Below the pieces are notes generated by a model. It was not told where the DNA came from, made no database searches, and saw only the letters and a program-made list of their open reading frames with translations. A stretch of DNA of 64,000 bases, from assembly GCA_035236585.1 (NCBI GenBank), contig CP141127.1, positions 65,453,495-65,517,494 on the forward strand, in the 5' to 3' direction. The first letter of the stretch is position 1. Every line of letters starts with the position of its first letter. The stretch is from Warburgia ugandensis (Eukaryota > Streptophyta > Magnoliopsida > Canellales > Canellaceae). Below are positions 26,201-38,930 of the stretch, piece after piece. The translations under genes and the position numbers were made by a program.

Positions 26201-27572
26201 TGATGGGTTCCGGAAATATGGAAGGGACAGGAATCAGGATCAGTCAGCTGAAAACTCCGTATCCGACTCTCTACATGCTAGTGGGCGGGGTGACAAACGA
26301 TTAGAGATGTTGCGTGGTGACTGGAAGCCGGACCATGATTTCAATATTGAACACTACAATAGTTCCTCTGGTTTTCGAGTCCCCAGGGCTAAGAATACAG
26401 TCACAGCTGCCACGAAGCTTGGACCTAATGGCTGTGTTGTTGCACCTGATGGTACTATCTTAACTGCTGGGAGGTCTGGGAGGAAGCTTGTAGGCGATGA
26501 ATTGCATAATTTGCATCATCTCCCCTCTAGAAGACGCAGATCACCTGGAGGGAGAGAAGGACCTGTGCCACCATTAAGTATGCCTATGGCTCGGAGAGCT
26601 CTAAGAGACCCTAGTCCTGATAGATGCATCAGTGGAGGTGGACCTGATATGGTTGGAATGAGGCATGAAGGAAAATTCATGAGGGGATTGCCAGATGATA
26701 TGATGGATCCATTGTTCTCACATCCTCAACCTCAGTTTGATGATCGAGTAGGTGATCATTTTCCTTTTGTTCGGAGAGAAAGAAGCATCTCACCTATCCA
26801 GAGAAGAGGTCCTTTATGTATACCTAGTATTTGTTCCAAATCTCCTCCAAGATCCAGATCCCGCTCTCCCCGTCCATGGCCACTGCCTAGAAGAAGATCT
26901 CCTGATGGTTTTGATGGAATTCCAGAACTGATGCGTTGTAGATCTCCTCCCATATTCAGAGTGGAAAGAATGAGATCACCTCGTCAGCGCCCATGTTTTG
27001 CAGAAGATATGATGGGCAGAAGGCATGGCTCCCCACCTTTTCATCACCCAATTGAGATGAGAGAAATAGGCCCTCCGAGGGATCATGGTCACCCTCGACC
27101 TTTCATTTCGCACAGGAGCCCAACAGATAGGGTTATGCCGAGAAGCTTTAGGAGATTTGATATGATTGACTCTCGAGACAGGACAGAAGGTGATGAGTAC
27201 TTTGGACCTCCACAGAACACACGATTTCATGAGTTCCCTGGTGATGGATGCATGGAGGAGAGACGCAAGGGTAGTGAGAGACATGGGCCAGTCCGTTCTC
27301 TTAGGCCTTACGAGGTTGATGCTGATGCTGGCGTTTTCCCATATCCTGTGGAAGGTGTTTCTAGACCATATAGATTTTGTCCTGAGGCTGAAGCAGATTT
27401 TCATGAGAGAGGCAGTCCAAGGGATTTGGATGGGCGTGTCAAGAACCGGCTAGAGAACCCTAGAAGACCAAGAAGCATAGAGGAGCCAGAAGACAGTTAC
27501 AGGTTTGTGGCACGAGGATGGCAAGAGGATGGCTTTAATGAATTTGCCCGTATGAAAAGGGGAAGGTTCTAA
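23262..27572 (+). CDS. Plant-specific nuclear protein with Arg/Ser-rich C-terminus (function unknown)
   Basis: Exons 23262-23285, 23370-26098 and 26186-27572 (TAA stop) join into about 1,379 residues. The first intron, 84 bp, is a multiple of three and open, so the ATG exon also reads through. I prefer the spliced form (MPISECQQ-LGVKLVGKQS) because it matches family N-termini I recall. Features in order: basic PLKKRKFP signal near residue 30; five 18-residue SLPDxN repeats; three KL-V(D/E) repeats ending TEP or CEP; an acidic block (AESDEEEK...DPYDSDYESD...NDDDDYEDGEVRD); a RVINLARTANG basic stretch; KLGPNGCVVAPDGTILTAGRSGRKL; then KSPPRSRSRSPRPWPLPRRRSPDG and further RSP motifs to the end. 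It resembles a plant family sometimes labelled dentin-sialophosphoprotein-like. The RS repeats suggest a nuclear, splicing-speckle or RNA-related role, but no catalytic domain is visible. A second intron (26099-26185) splits an Arg codon. Confidence 0.88.
23286..23369 (+). other. 84-bp in-frame first intron
   Basis: It runs GTGGGT to CTTGGCAG, has no stop in the coding frame and is 28 codons long. An inner acceptor (TTTCATTTCAG at about 23341) also exists. Retention would insert a hydrophobic VGLSFFLVIADKNFCISF-type segment near the N-terminus. Confidence 0.7.
23619..23880 (+). repeat. Five 18-codon coding repeats (SLPDxN)
   Basis: TCT codons of the Ser-Leu-x-Asp motif fall at 23619, 23673, 23724, 23778 and 23832, spaced 54, 51, 54 and 54 nt. 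The consensus is SLPDxNxKxVPKSEDxxG, and the units are diverged from one another. Confidence 0.85.
26099..26185 (+). other. Second coding intron, 87 bp
   Basis: GTGATA donor and TTTTCTTTCAG acceptor; T-rich. It splits AG|A for arginine between HPRGN and DESRIDGF. Its length is a multiple of three, but reading through meets an immediate TGA. Confidence 0.85.
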
Positions 27573-30500
27573 TATAACTATTTTTGCCATAATTGAGTGG
27601 CGCATATGGCATGACATGCTATGGGATGAAGATGGGTTCATCAGCTGCTTGCGCTACTTCTCTGTTCTCTCAATGAAAAAGATTGCCAGCTTATATGCAG
27701 TTCCTAGTGAAGGTCATTCCTGAGAGCAGCCTATGGTTTTTGGCTGGTGAATCAAGTATGAGAGATTTGAGCATAGCCATTTTGGTGAAAATGGCCTAAC
27801 TTTTGACAATATGAAGCCAGGGATCACTTTTGATATTTTACATACTGCAGTTATGATCCATGTTATCGTGGGTGGTGCTTTCTTCCGAGGAAATATATTT
27901 TAACTGCTTTCATGCTTGATCCTGTGGGTTTGTTGCTCATTTCAGGTTAGCCTGTCCATACACTGACGTAGATTATCTCTGTGTTGATCGTACTTCAAGA
28001 GCTTCACTGTTAGAAGGACTTCCTGAAACTATTTTAGGGGAAGAACTTTCAACTTCCTGAATTTCTTTGAGAGGAGGAATTTCCTAAAAATTGTTAGTTG
28101 CAGCAGAATATGTTACAAGAGTGTTTTGTAAATTCTGTGTCATGAAGCACCACCTTCTAATGGGCAAAACAGGTTGCATTTAACAAGATTACTGCCAGCA
28201 GCACTGCATTTGTTGCATGTGGCAGCTGTTTCACTTTGTTGTTGTCTATCTGCATTCATGCGAAGCTTATTGGGAGCTCCAAGCCGTACAAGTCAAAGGT
28301 GCAGGCCCATTAAGATCTAACAAACTTAAGAGCCGCTTTGCAGTTGAGATCTAGGGAAGCGGATGCATTTTATATCTATTTCAGGTGCTGGATGGCAGTC
28401 GAAGCTGCTTTGACCATTTGAGGTAACAAGTGAACATAAAGCTGCTTTTATGCTTTTGTGATTTTTCTGCAGATATAGATTGAGCAGTTGTTCCTGTGGG
28501 ATCTAGTTGTTGCTCGGTCGTGGTTATAGTTCAAGTGCAGTTGATTGGGAGTCACCGTCTCTGATTTTCTAGCCTTTGCTTTTGATTGTTGTTAATGGTC
28601 AAATGACGTGAAACTCAGCTGTAAGAGAACTGAAATCACCCACCTGGATGAGAGGAAGTTCATAAACCTAGCAACACGGATACTGGGTTTGAGATCTTTA
28701 ACCTCTAAATGGTGGTGTTATCTGTCATTGAAGGACACCTTTAGAGTGGTAGGGTTTGTAAGCTGAAATAATTGAAGCTACAGCTAAGAAGCTTTACCGA
28801 CATGATAGTTGAAAGTTAGATCTCTGATCCTACAGATTGTGAGCAACTGCGGTATAAAGGCTGAGTTGGCAAAAGTTGTCAGAGCTTGTTGTTTACTACA
28901 AAACTCTTTTGCATTTTTAGGATAAATAAGTTGATACTGGGCTGTCACATTGTGTGGAGGTATTATTGGGTTATCTCCACGGAGTTAACAATTGACCAAT
29001 TTGGAATATTCTACTTGTTTTTTCAATGTTTCTATGGTAAAAAGGGTTCAAATCTCATGGAGCTTAATGAATTACAAGTTGGTCGTTCTGTACACTATTT
29101 CTACTATTACAACATTGGTCAATATAATCAGAAGGGATCTCTTGGCTGGAACAGTGGCTAGTTTAATTCACGTAGCCAGTGGCTGTGGTAAAAGTTCATT
29201 TGAAGTCCTGCTAATCAAGTAGAGAATCTAGGGGCTGTGATGGTATCGGCGTGGATATGCTTTATTCTCCTTTTTTTATTATTCCACCTCTTCTAGAGAA
29301 ATTTGCTGTGGAGCCCCAAGATTTACCTGCTAGACAGAGAGTTCTCCCTTGTTGGCCATTGGTGTCGAGGGCTGCTTGATTCATCTCTCTCGGAGACATT
29401 GCTTACAATGCTAACAGAGCTGAAAGAGAAGGGCTTATATTGGGACAGCAGCTGCATTTGATTGAGGTGGTCCTTTCTGTGATTACTTGATAGGGTCTCC
29501 ACGGCAATTTGCACGACTATGCTGAAGGGCAGTTGACTGGATCATCTCTTGAGTGGCTGAATTGATCTTTTTTTATCTTTGGATTGAAAGGTCCGCATGT
29601 CTTTTGAGGTCGCCTCTATCCAAATTCAAACACCACGGCCGATGCTTGCTGATGCGAAAGATTTGTGGCATCTATTTTGACCGGTCAGTAAACATGGCAC
29701 TTAAGGAGCTCCATTTTCGCCCCCACAATCCCCATTCAGAAACTCTCAAGGGAAAAAGTAGAAACAGAAACTAAGTCTTAACGCCGTTGGCACTCACCTT
29801 TTCACCAAGTAGTCCTAAGAACCTTGGCCTGAATGGTTCTGCAATGTGATGTGCCTTGCTGAAGTTGTTTTCAGGTATGACAATCTACAGCTGTGGATAG
29901 ACCCCGGAATCAGAAGATGATGAAAATTGGTCATCGAGGACTTTGTTGTGCGGATCTATTTTCCAGGAGTCAGTTTGTGTTGGCTACTAGTTCTCATCTG
30001 AGTAAGCAGGAGGGAGAGGGAGAGTAAAGCAAGCAACTGAGTTGCATTCCGCCATGCAACCAAAGCCAAGGAGCCAAGGTCTTTGACTGTATATCTAATG
30101 TTGCTAAACAAACAATTATGACAAGCAAACTCTTGTTCAGGTTTGTGGCTCTGGGAAATCTGATGCTCCAAGTTTTCTTCCTTGTGCATTTGGTGCAAGG
30201 CTGGCATGATTCATAGCAGCTTTATCTTGAGACTGGGCTGGAATTTTTCATTTAATGTAGTGTTGGGGCTTCATTGACGTGCGTTGCGATGTCTGATGTC
30301 TTTTCTGGTTCGAATCATAAGTACGAATTCCCTTGATTGCCCAAAATATGCTGATCGGACGCGTCATGCTTACCGTTGGTGAATAGTTTCATAAAGAATG
30401 CAAAATAAGCTCATTAGGGTTTGGACCCGCAGTTCTAATCTGGTTAGCATAAGAAACTCTCTGATTTAGTTCGTGTGACCAGGGAGTTTAAAAGACGAGT

Positions 30501-31479
30501 TCCACTCAATGGATTATGCCCCCCTTTTCCATCCATGGGGAAACGGTCAATGCACGCTTTTTGAATAGGTTGTCCACGTTTTTCCTTGGTCTCGGTAGAC
30601 ATTCATTTTAGGGATGTGTACCAACGTTCTTATTATTTTAGTGATTAAGCCAATGGCATGTCATTCTCATTAGCTGCCCACGGTAACAGAGGGGGGGTGG
30701 TGTTGGTTTGTGATTTTAAGGAATGCCAAACTTTTAATCATGTTCGCTGTCACTCGGATCGGTACCAAAATGAAGCGACTAGAAAAAGAAGAGTGGCTAG
30801 CGGGCTTGCTTCTCGTTTTTTGGTAGTTACAAATCTTTTATCAATTTCGCCCTCGTCGCGTTGGGCTGTGGCATATCGTGTTCTTTGATAAATTCACCCT
30901 CGTCGGGTTGCGCTGTGTCACTTCGTGTTCAAGTGTCACATCTGACGGACGCCTCTAAAGTCTCGTTGCATGGCCCCTTGCATTATTATTTTCATCTGAC
31001 GAGAAAGCAGAGTTTGATGGAATTAACTGCTGATCTTAGAAGCAAGAGAGGTTTTACAGCACAGAGTTAAATTATATTTTTCAAGTACCGTTTAGAAAGA
31101 AAGCTGAGAAAGAAAAAGTTCCTCTTCCATCAAACGAATACAAAAAGGGATCATTGGTTTCTGCTCCCTTAAGAAGTCTTGTTCTTCTCTCTTCGCTGCT
31201 ACCACTGAAGAAAAAACCTTCCATCTTCCTCACTCTCTCCTGATATCTTCTTTCTAACTGATTAACTTTCCAACAAAATTCAGACCTCTAACAAGACTTC
31301 TCACAAACCATGTTGAACTTCGTTCCAAAGGAATAGTAGTTTCACATCTTAGAAAATTGAAGAGTAGATTCATTAATTTCTTTTGTAGAGTAAAGATAGT
31401 ATAGTTTGAATTTAGTCCCTAACTTGATTAGGCCTTCTATCTATTCTTGGCATAACAAATAGGAATGGTATTTTCGAAG
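27573..31479. other. 3' region of the RS-like gene and intergenic DNA
   Basis: The first part is presumably the 3' UTR. Moderately complex, non-repetitive sequence runs to about 30250 with only short ORFs (60-95 codons) and no recognisable domain. From 30300 to 31480 there is no feature I can name. Whether the transcript extends or is spliced in this region cannot be told from sequence. Confidence 0.4.
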
Positions 31480-33604
31480 CTGGATTAATTTTTTGGTTTT
31501 GGGAGAATGTTTTATTGTGGCACTACTTTTAAGCTGGTCTCATCTACTAGCAAGAGAGAGGAAGGGGCTGATGCAGAAGATCTGCCTTGTATGTTATTTT
31601 TCAAAGATTATCAAGTTCTGTTGTAAATTAAAAAAAGAGAGGAAGTGGTTTTCTTTTAATACCCTCAAGAGCCCACCCTTTAGCCTTGATTTTTGTGATG
31701 AAATTCTAATGGACAAAGAAACAAAATCTACAACACAAGAAAACTACATTGTCTACTCATTTGCTGTTGCCTCTCAGTGAGCATGGTGGGGTACTGATAA
31801 AGTGCATTCCTATAGTCTTTAATTACAAATGTCGTTTCAATAGTCCAAGTGGAAATAAAATAGGGGATCTTATGTTCAATAGTATAACCATGTAACCATC
31901 TTCCATGGCTTCAAGATCATCCAGTAGAATTCCCCTCTTGCTTAATTGAAAATCATGAACAACTTATAGATTTAGCCAAAGTACTTAGTCAAATCCATTC
32001 CAATAGTCCTAGCAGTTCTTTTATAATAATTGTAAACTTACTAAAAGAATACCAAGAAATGATAGGTCAAAGAAGCCCGAATTCATCTGCTAGATTTAAT
32101 TATTTGGGTTTTTTTTATTTAAACACAAGCATTCACTCCATCTCCTAATTTTGCTAGCTTTGGTGGAAGAAGAATACCAACTTTTTTTTTTCCCTTACCT
32201 TCTCTTTGCACTTTCTCCCTTTTCATGGCAAAAGAAATTGGATTATACTTATGAAGTTGGAATTATTTTGTTTTGTTTTGCCAGAATGTTTAATAGTGGC
32301 ACCTGTTTAGGGCGTCTCATTTGTTATCAAGAGAAGGAGATAAGGCTGATTTTAGATTATTGAGATGCAGATAGAAAAGGCAAATGCAAAAGATATGCCT
32401 TGAATGTGATTTTTGAGGATGACCAAGTTTTATTGTAAACAAGAAACCAATGAGGTGGGTTTTATTTCATACCTAGGAGATCAATCATAATGGACATGGT
32501 GGAGCACAAAACTGAAGAGGAGGCACCAATGAGCATATGTTCTCCTACAATTTGTAATTGCAAAATGCTATTCCAATAGTCCAAGCTGAAATAAAATAGG
32601 GTGATTAACCATCTTCCATGGTTTTAAGATCACCTTGTAAAATTTGCAGTCTTTCTTGCATTGATGATCACCATCAACTTACTAATTTGGTCCTAGTACT
32701 CAAGCGAATCTATTCCAATAGTCCAAGTAGCTATTTTATGCCAATGTTAAAATTACTTAAAAACTATAGATAATGGAATAGTAGATCAGAGAAGCCTAAA
32801 TTCTTTTGCTAGCTCTAATTATCTTGGTTTCTTTCTTTAAGCTTAGGCATTCACTTGATCTCTTGATTTTATTTGCTTTGATAGAAGAAGAAAACCAGCC
32901 TTTTCTTTTTCTCATCTTCTCTTTGCGCCTTCTTCCTATTCATGGCAAAGAAAATTTGTGTAGTACTTTTGAAGTTAAGTTTATTTTCTTATTTGTGGAA
33001 TGTTTAATGGTGACACGCCATTAGAGTTGGTCTTATCTGTTATCAAGAGAGGGGGATAAGGCTAATTGTAGTATTGTTGAGTTACAGATGGAATGGGCTG
33101 AGGCAAAAGATATGCCTTGGATTTTGAAGATGATCAAGTTTTGTTGCGCAAATAACAAACAGAGGAAGTAGGTTTTGTTTTATACTTGGGAGATCAATCT
33201 TAAGAACCCTTAAGAGGCCCACCCTTTAGCCCTTTTTTGTGATGAAATCCTAGTGGACAAAGAAACAAAATCTACAATAGGATAAAATTATATGATCTAC
33301 TAATTTTTTGTTGCCCCTCAATGAACGTGGTGGAGCATAGAATTGAAGAGGAGGGACCAATAAGCATATTTTCTACTACTTGTAATTGTAAATGCCACAA
33401 CAATAGTCCAAGCTAAAATAAAATAGGTGATCTTATGTTCAATAGTATAATCAAGTAACCATCTTCCATGATATCAAATTCACCCTGTAAAATTTGCCCT
33501 CTTGCTTAAGTTGATGATCATCATTGACCTACTAATCTAGTCCAAGTACTTAGGAAAATCTGTTCTAATAATCCAAGTACTACTTTTATAAAAATACTAA
33601 ACTT

Positions 33605-36185
33605 TGCGACCTGGGTTTTTAAATCACAAAATTTTAATCAAATTTCTAATTTTTTCAAAGGTAGGATCAATCTCTATCTTTTCAAGACCTCATTTAGAAA
33701 TATGAAATGTCAACAAAAATTTTAAGTTGTCTTTCTAAAAACTCTAAGCGCTCTCTTTGAAAAACACTTGTCTTTCTCAAAAGTAGGCCCACATTTGAGC
33801 CACTTAAAATTTCTTATATATCATAAACAAAATAATTGTCCAAGATGGATCAGTCACAACCATGCTACCAATGTATCCTGAATATGAATAAAATGTTTGG
33901 CACCGCATGCCTTAATTACATAAATAGTCACAATCAGAGTTTATCCATTTAAGTGAGACAATTCCTCACTTAGTCTACTAGGATGAGTGTCAAGTTGACT
34001 CCTCGGTCTTAACCTTTGCATGAAGATTTGCATTAATATCATACATTCAGTATACATTATATGCAATAGATAATCTTCAGACACAAAACTCAAAAACTAC
34101 AGCACCCATCACACACATGCTTTAAAAATATATTTACAAGTGCAGTAAAATATAATGACTCTTTTACCTGAGTCATCCATGCAATTGATATTTCATTCAT
34201 CTACTATCAATTATGTATCATCAATCATATGAACATATAACCATAATCTCATGCAATAAATAAGGTTATAAAAAATATTAGAGAAATTACTCAATAAAAA
34301 TTGCATTATCGGTACATCTAATTGGTAAAGAATCCTATGCATTTTGGCACCTTAGCAAGTAATTCTACCAATTGTCTATGAGTACTCATTCATCAATCAT
34401 CCAAGTTTCTAACTTAGAACCATGATCCAACTCCTTAGGATCCAAACTGAAAAATAAAAATCTCGTAGGATTCACTATGCTAACAACCATATACTGCTTT
34501 GCTTGCTTTTCAATATCCTGAACAGATTCAAACCACATCCTCACAGGTCCTATGAACTATCCTAAAAGGTTGTTGTGAGTAACCTATTGTGGTCTTTACC
34601 ACCAGTCGAGAAACATGCTATTTTTCTAGATTTGGATATCATCCCACCAATGGATGGTTGGAAGCCGGGAGGCCAAACCCACACTACCTCCTACCACAGT
34701 TGCCACTCGACTTTTAGCCTGTCTAAAACTCATATGCTGGGTATTTTATACCCAACACCTCAAAATAAAGTAAAGTATATGATTAAAATAATTGCATGAA
34801 ATGTACATTTAATAGTAGATCCAACCCATCAATCTATTAGGAATAATAGCAATGTAAAGCTATAATAAGTCCATGCGCACACATTCTAGCTCAAATATGT
34901 AGATCTATGAAGGACAATACCAATTAAAATAGTAAATGATCCATGCACAGCCATATAAAATTTGGACCATCGATCCAACATGTAAAACAATGAGAAACCA
35001 TGATACTTTTGCTAGATCTAGATTATAAATCAATGCATAGATTAAGCATAAAGACAACCGTCAAAATGAACATACTAGATCATGTGCAAAATACATACAT
35101 CTAATAAACATAAATGAATAATCTAGCATGATGAATTAACATCAAAAAGAAAAAAAAATAAAAACTTTGGTGTTAGTTTCATGCACAAGACTCATTCGTC
35201 GTGGATTAATAAGATCCAAATCTTCAAAATAACATGACCTTTAGAAATCTAAAAAACCGTTGATCTCAAGTATTAAAGTCATGTGAAAAGACATGAATTA
35301 AATAGGTCCAAACTGTTGATTTGACCTTTAGGCATTTAAAAAATAGTCAGTCTTAAATATTAAATCCATTCAAAAAATGGATGAATTTAGTAGATCCAAA
35401 CTATAGATCTAACATGGTTATTAAGCATCTCAAGCATTGAAATATTGTGAGAAACACATGAATTAATAAGATCCCAATGGTAGATTTAACATGGTTATTA
35501 GGTGTATAGAAAATCATCAATCTTAAGTGTTGAAATTGTTTGAAAAATACATGGATCAAGTGGATCTAAGCCATCAATCTAACGCATGGGCAAGTCATAT
35601 GAAAATTGTTAATACTAATATGCTAAATCCTGAAAAACACATATGAATTAGGTAAATCTAAACTATAGGAAACCATGTGCATGTAGAACTGAACTGTTGA
35701 TTATAAAATCCAAAGCATAAGAGACCGTGCCCATTTAGGTCTAAATGTTGGTTTTTTCATAATATAATAACAATATCTAACTATAAGAAATCATATGCAT
35801 ATAGATCTAAAGTTGGGCTACTTAAATATAATAATAAGCCCCTATCACAAGAACCCATGTGCTCATATATCAATCTACCAGGTTAATATCTGGGAAATAG
35901 TAATAAGATGGATAACATGGAACTCTATGCACATACACATCAAATCTAACACATTAATCTCTAAAACAAATATCCCCATGCTCATATACACATTTGATAT
36001 AACACATAAATCTCTGTAACAAATATCAAAACAAAACATGGAACTCCATGCATATAACCAAGGTCAATATCTCAAGGAAAAATCATAGAAAACATGCATA
36101 TATTCAAGGTTTGAAGTAATAATAATTAGCAGTCTAGATAAACCTACCTCAACAATAGATCTATAGCGTTTTCCAAGATCTTTTG

Positions 36186-36261
<76 letters not shown>

Positions 36262-36582
36262 GCATTGTTTTCTTTTCTCTCCTTCAATTCACAATGTCCT
36301 ATTTCTATAGGCATCATGAGTCCCTTGATTTTAGGTGTCTGGCTTCTTCTTTCATTGGGGTATAATTATCAATGTAAAAGCTCATCTTGCTAAAAAATTT
36401 GATATCTTCCGTTGGATTTTTTCTATCTCATAGTCATTAGATAGTTCTCTTTGAGCTTTACCCATTGACAAAGGTCTCATTTTCATATTGTGTTAGATCT
36501 TAAAAACTAGATTTTTTGTATCCTGAGTAAGTTTTGAATTTTATTAAATTATTATACTTGTACAAATTTTGGAATATTACAT
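33605..36582 (-). mobile_element. Solo LTR, reversed, about 3.0 kb, inside tandem array
   Basis: The + strand begins TGCGACCTGGGTTTTTAAA and ends TTTGGAATATTACA. Their reverse complements are the end (AAAACCCAGGTCGCA) and start (TGTAATATTCCAAA) expected of a Tekay/Del-type LTR. AACTT flanks both sides (33600-33604 and 36583-36587), allowing one extra base at the right edge. Array sequence continues directly on both sides. A (CT)n tract lies inside. No internal domain or coding sequence remains, so it is a solo LTR, probably from unequal recombination. Confidence 0.75.
36187..36260. repeat. (CT)n microsatellite, 74 bp
   Basis: Uninterrupted CT repeat inside the reversed solo LTR. The (AG)n tracts at 53719 and 61871 also lie in LTRs of a related type. 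Confidence 0.97.
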
Positions 36583-38930
36583 AACTTACTGAAAAAGTTT
36601 GGATCATGGAATGGTAGATCAAAGAAGCCCAAGTTCTTCTAAATCTAATATCTAAGTTTCTTTCTTTAAACTTAGGCATTCACTTGATCTCTTGATTTTG
36701 CTTGTTTTGATGGAAGAAGAGTGCCAACTTTTTATTTGTTTCATCTTCTCTCTATAACTTCTTCCTATTCATGGAAAAACAAATTCTTTATGGTACTTTT
36801 GACGTTGCGTTTAGTTTTTTTGTTTGTTGAGAATGTTTGAAGTGGCAACCCATTAGAGCTGGTCTCATCTATTATCAAGAGAGAGGGATAAGGTTAATTG
36901 TATGATTGTTGAGTTGCATATGGAAAGGATCGAGGCAAAAGATATGCATTGGATGGGATTTTAGATGATGATTAGTATTTTTATTTTATTTTGGCAAATA
37001 AAAAATCAAAGAGGAAGTGGGTATTCTTTTAAACTTATGAGATTGAATCATAAGAAACCTTAAAAGGCTCATCCTTTAGCCTTGATTTTGTGATGAAATC
37101 CTAATGGACGAAAAAATCAAAATCTACAATATGAGAAATTTATATGACATGATCATTTGTCATTGCCCCTCAATGAAAATGATGGAGCACGAACCTAAAG
37201 AGAAGGCACCAATAAGTGTATGCTCTCCTGCAATATTTACCTGCAAATGCCATTCCAATAGTCCAAGCTAAAAATAAAATACGGTGATCTTATGCTAAAT
37301 AGTATAACCAAGTAACCATCTTCCATGGTTCAAAGATCACCTTACAAAATTTGTCCTTTTGCTTAATTGATGATAATCACCAACTTACTAATTGAGCCAA
37401 AGGACTCAGGAAAATCCTTTCCAATGGTTCAAGTAGTTCTTTTATAACAATGCTTATCTTACCAAAATGTATAAATTAAGGAATGGTAGGTCAATGAAGC
37501 CTAAATTCATTTGCTAGATCTAATTATCTAGGTTTCTTTCTTTAAATTTATGCATTCACTTAATCTCTTGATTTTGTTCATTTTGATGGAAGAAGAAAAT
37601 GAACTTTTTCATTTTTTAAACTTATCTCTTGACCTGCTTCTTATTCATGTAAAAAAAAAGTGTATGGTACTTTTGAAGTTGGATTTTTTTTTGGGAGAAT
37701 GTTTGATAGTTGCACCCTTTTAGAACCAGTCTCATTTGTTATCAAGAGAGAGGGAAAGGTTGATTATACAATTGATGAGTTTCATATGGAAAGGGTTGAT
37801 GTAGAAGATATGACCTTAGACGTTATTTTGTAGGATGATCATGTTTTTAAATAAAAAAGCAAAAGAGGAAGTGGGTTTTCATTTAAACCAGGGAGATAAT
37901 CTTAAGAAACCTCAAGAGGCCCACCCTTTAAACTAGATTTTATACTGAAATCCTAACGGACAAAGCAATAAAATCTATAATATGAGAAAATTATATGATA
38001 TGTTTACTTTTCATTGCCCCTTATTCATTTGTTAGGTCTAATTATCTAGGTTTCTTTCTTTAAACTTAGGTATTCACTTGAGCTCACGATTTTGTTCACC
38101 TTGATGGAAACAAAAAACCAACCTTTTCTTTTTCTTATCTTCTCTCTTTACCTTCTTCTTATTCATGGTAAAACAAATTTATATGATGCTTTTGAAGTTG
38201 AGTTAATTTTTTTGTTCATGGAGAATGTTTATAGTGGCACTCAGTTAGAGCTTGTCTCATCTAATATCAAGAGAGGGGGATAAGGTTGATTGTATGATTG
38301 TTGAGTTGAAGATGGAAAGGGCTAAGGCAAAAGACATGCCTCAGATATGTTTTTTTAAGATGAATCAAGTTTTATTGTAAACAAAATACCAAAGAGGAAG
38401 TGAGTTTTCTTTTAAATTAGGGAGATCAATCTTAAGAACCCTTAGGAGGCCCACCTTTAGCCCTGATTTTGTGAAGAAATCCTAATGGACAAAGAAATAA
38501 AATCAACAATATGAAAAAATAATATAATCTTCTCATTTGTCATTGCCACTTAATGAGCATGATGGAGCATAGAATTAAAAAGGAGGAAGCAATTCTACAA
38601 TATAATCACGTAACCATCTTCTAAGATTCCAGGATGACCCTATAAAATTTGCCTCTTTTAAATGATTGATCATCATCAAGTTACTAATTTAGCTAAAGTA
38701 CTCATGCAAATCCATTCCAGTAACCCAAGTACATCTTCTATAGCAATGTCGAACTTATTGAAAAAGGATTAGATCAAGGAACGGTAGATCAAAGAAGCCC
38801 AAATTCGTCTACTAGATCTGATTATTTGGGTTTCTTTCTTTATCACTTGATCTCTCAATTTTTGTTTTCTTTATAGAAGAAGAAAACCAACTTTTTATTT
38901 TTCTCAACTTCTCTCTATACTCTGCAGGAT

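Larger units (their letters stand above)
31480..38930. repeat. Long-period tandem array (units about 0.7-0.87 kb)
   Basis: Three landmark phrases recur in the same order. ACCATCTTCC is at 31895, 32608, 33458, 37315 and 38613. A GGCCCACCCTTTA-type block is near 31670, 33213, 37063, 37917 and 38450. A GTTTCTTTCTTTAAACTTAGGCATTCACT-type block is near 32110, 32828, 36656, 37530, 38048 and 38830. Spacing between units is about 713, 850 and, after removing the inserted LTR, about 870 bp. Some units have lost sections. No unit has a long ORF, so I treat the array as non-coding. Confidence 0.8.

Noticed and set aside
36183..36365. Ser-Leu repeat ORF
   Set aside because: Translation of the CT microsatellite in the reversed LTR.
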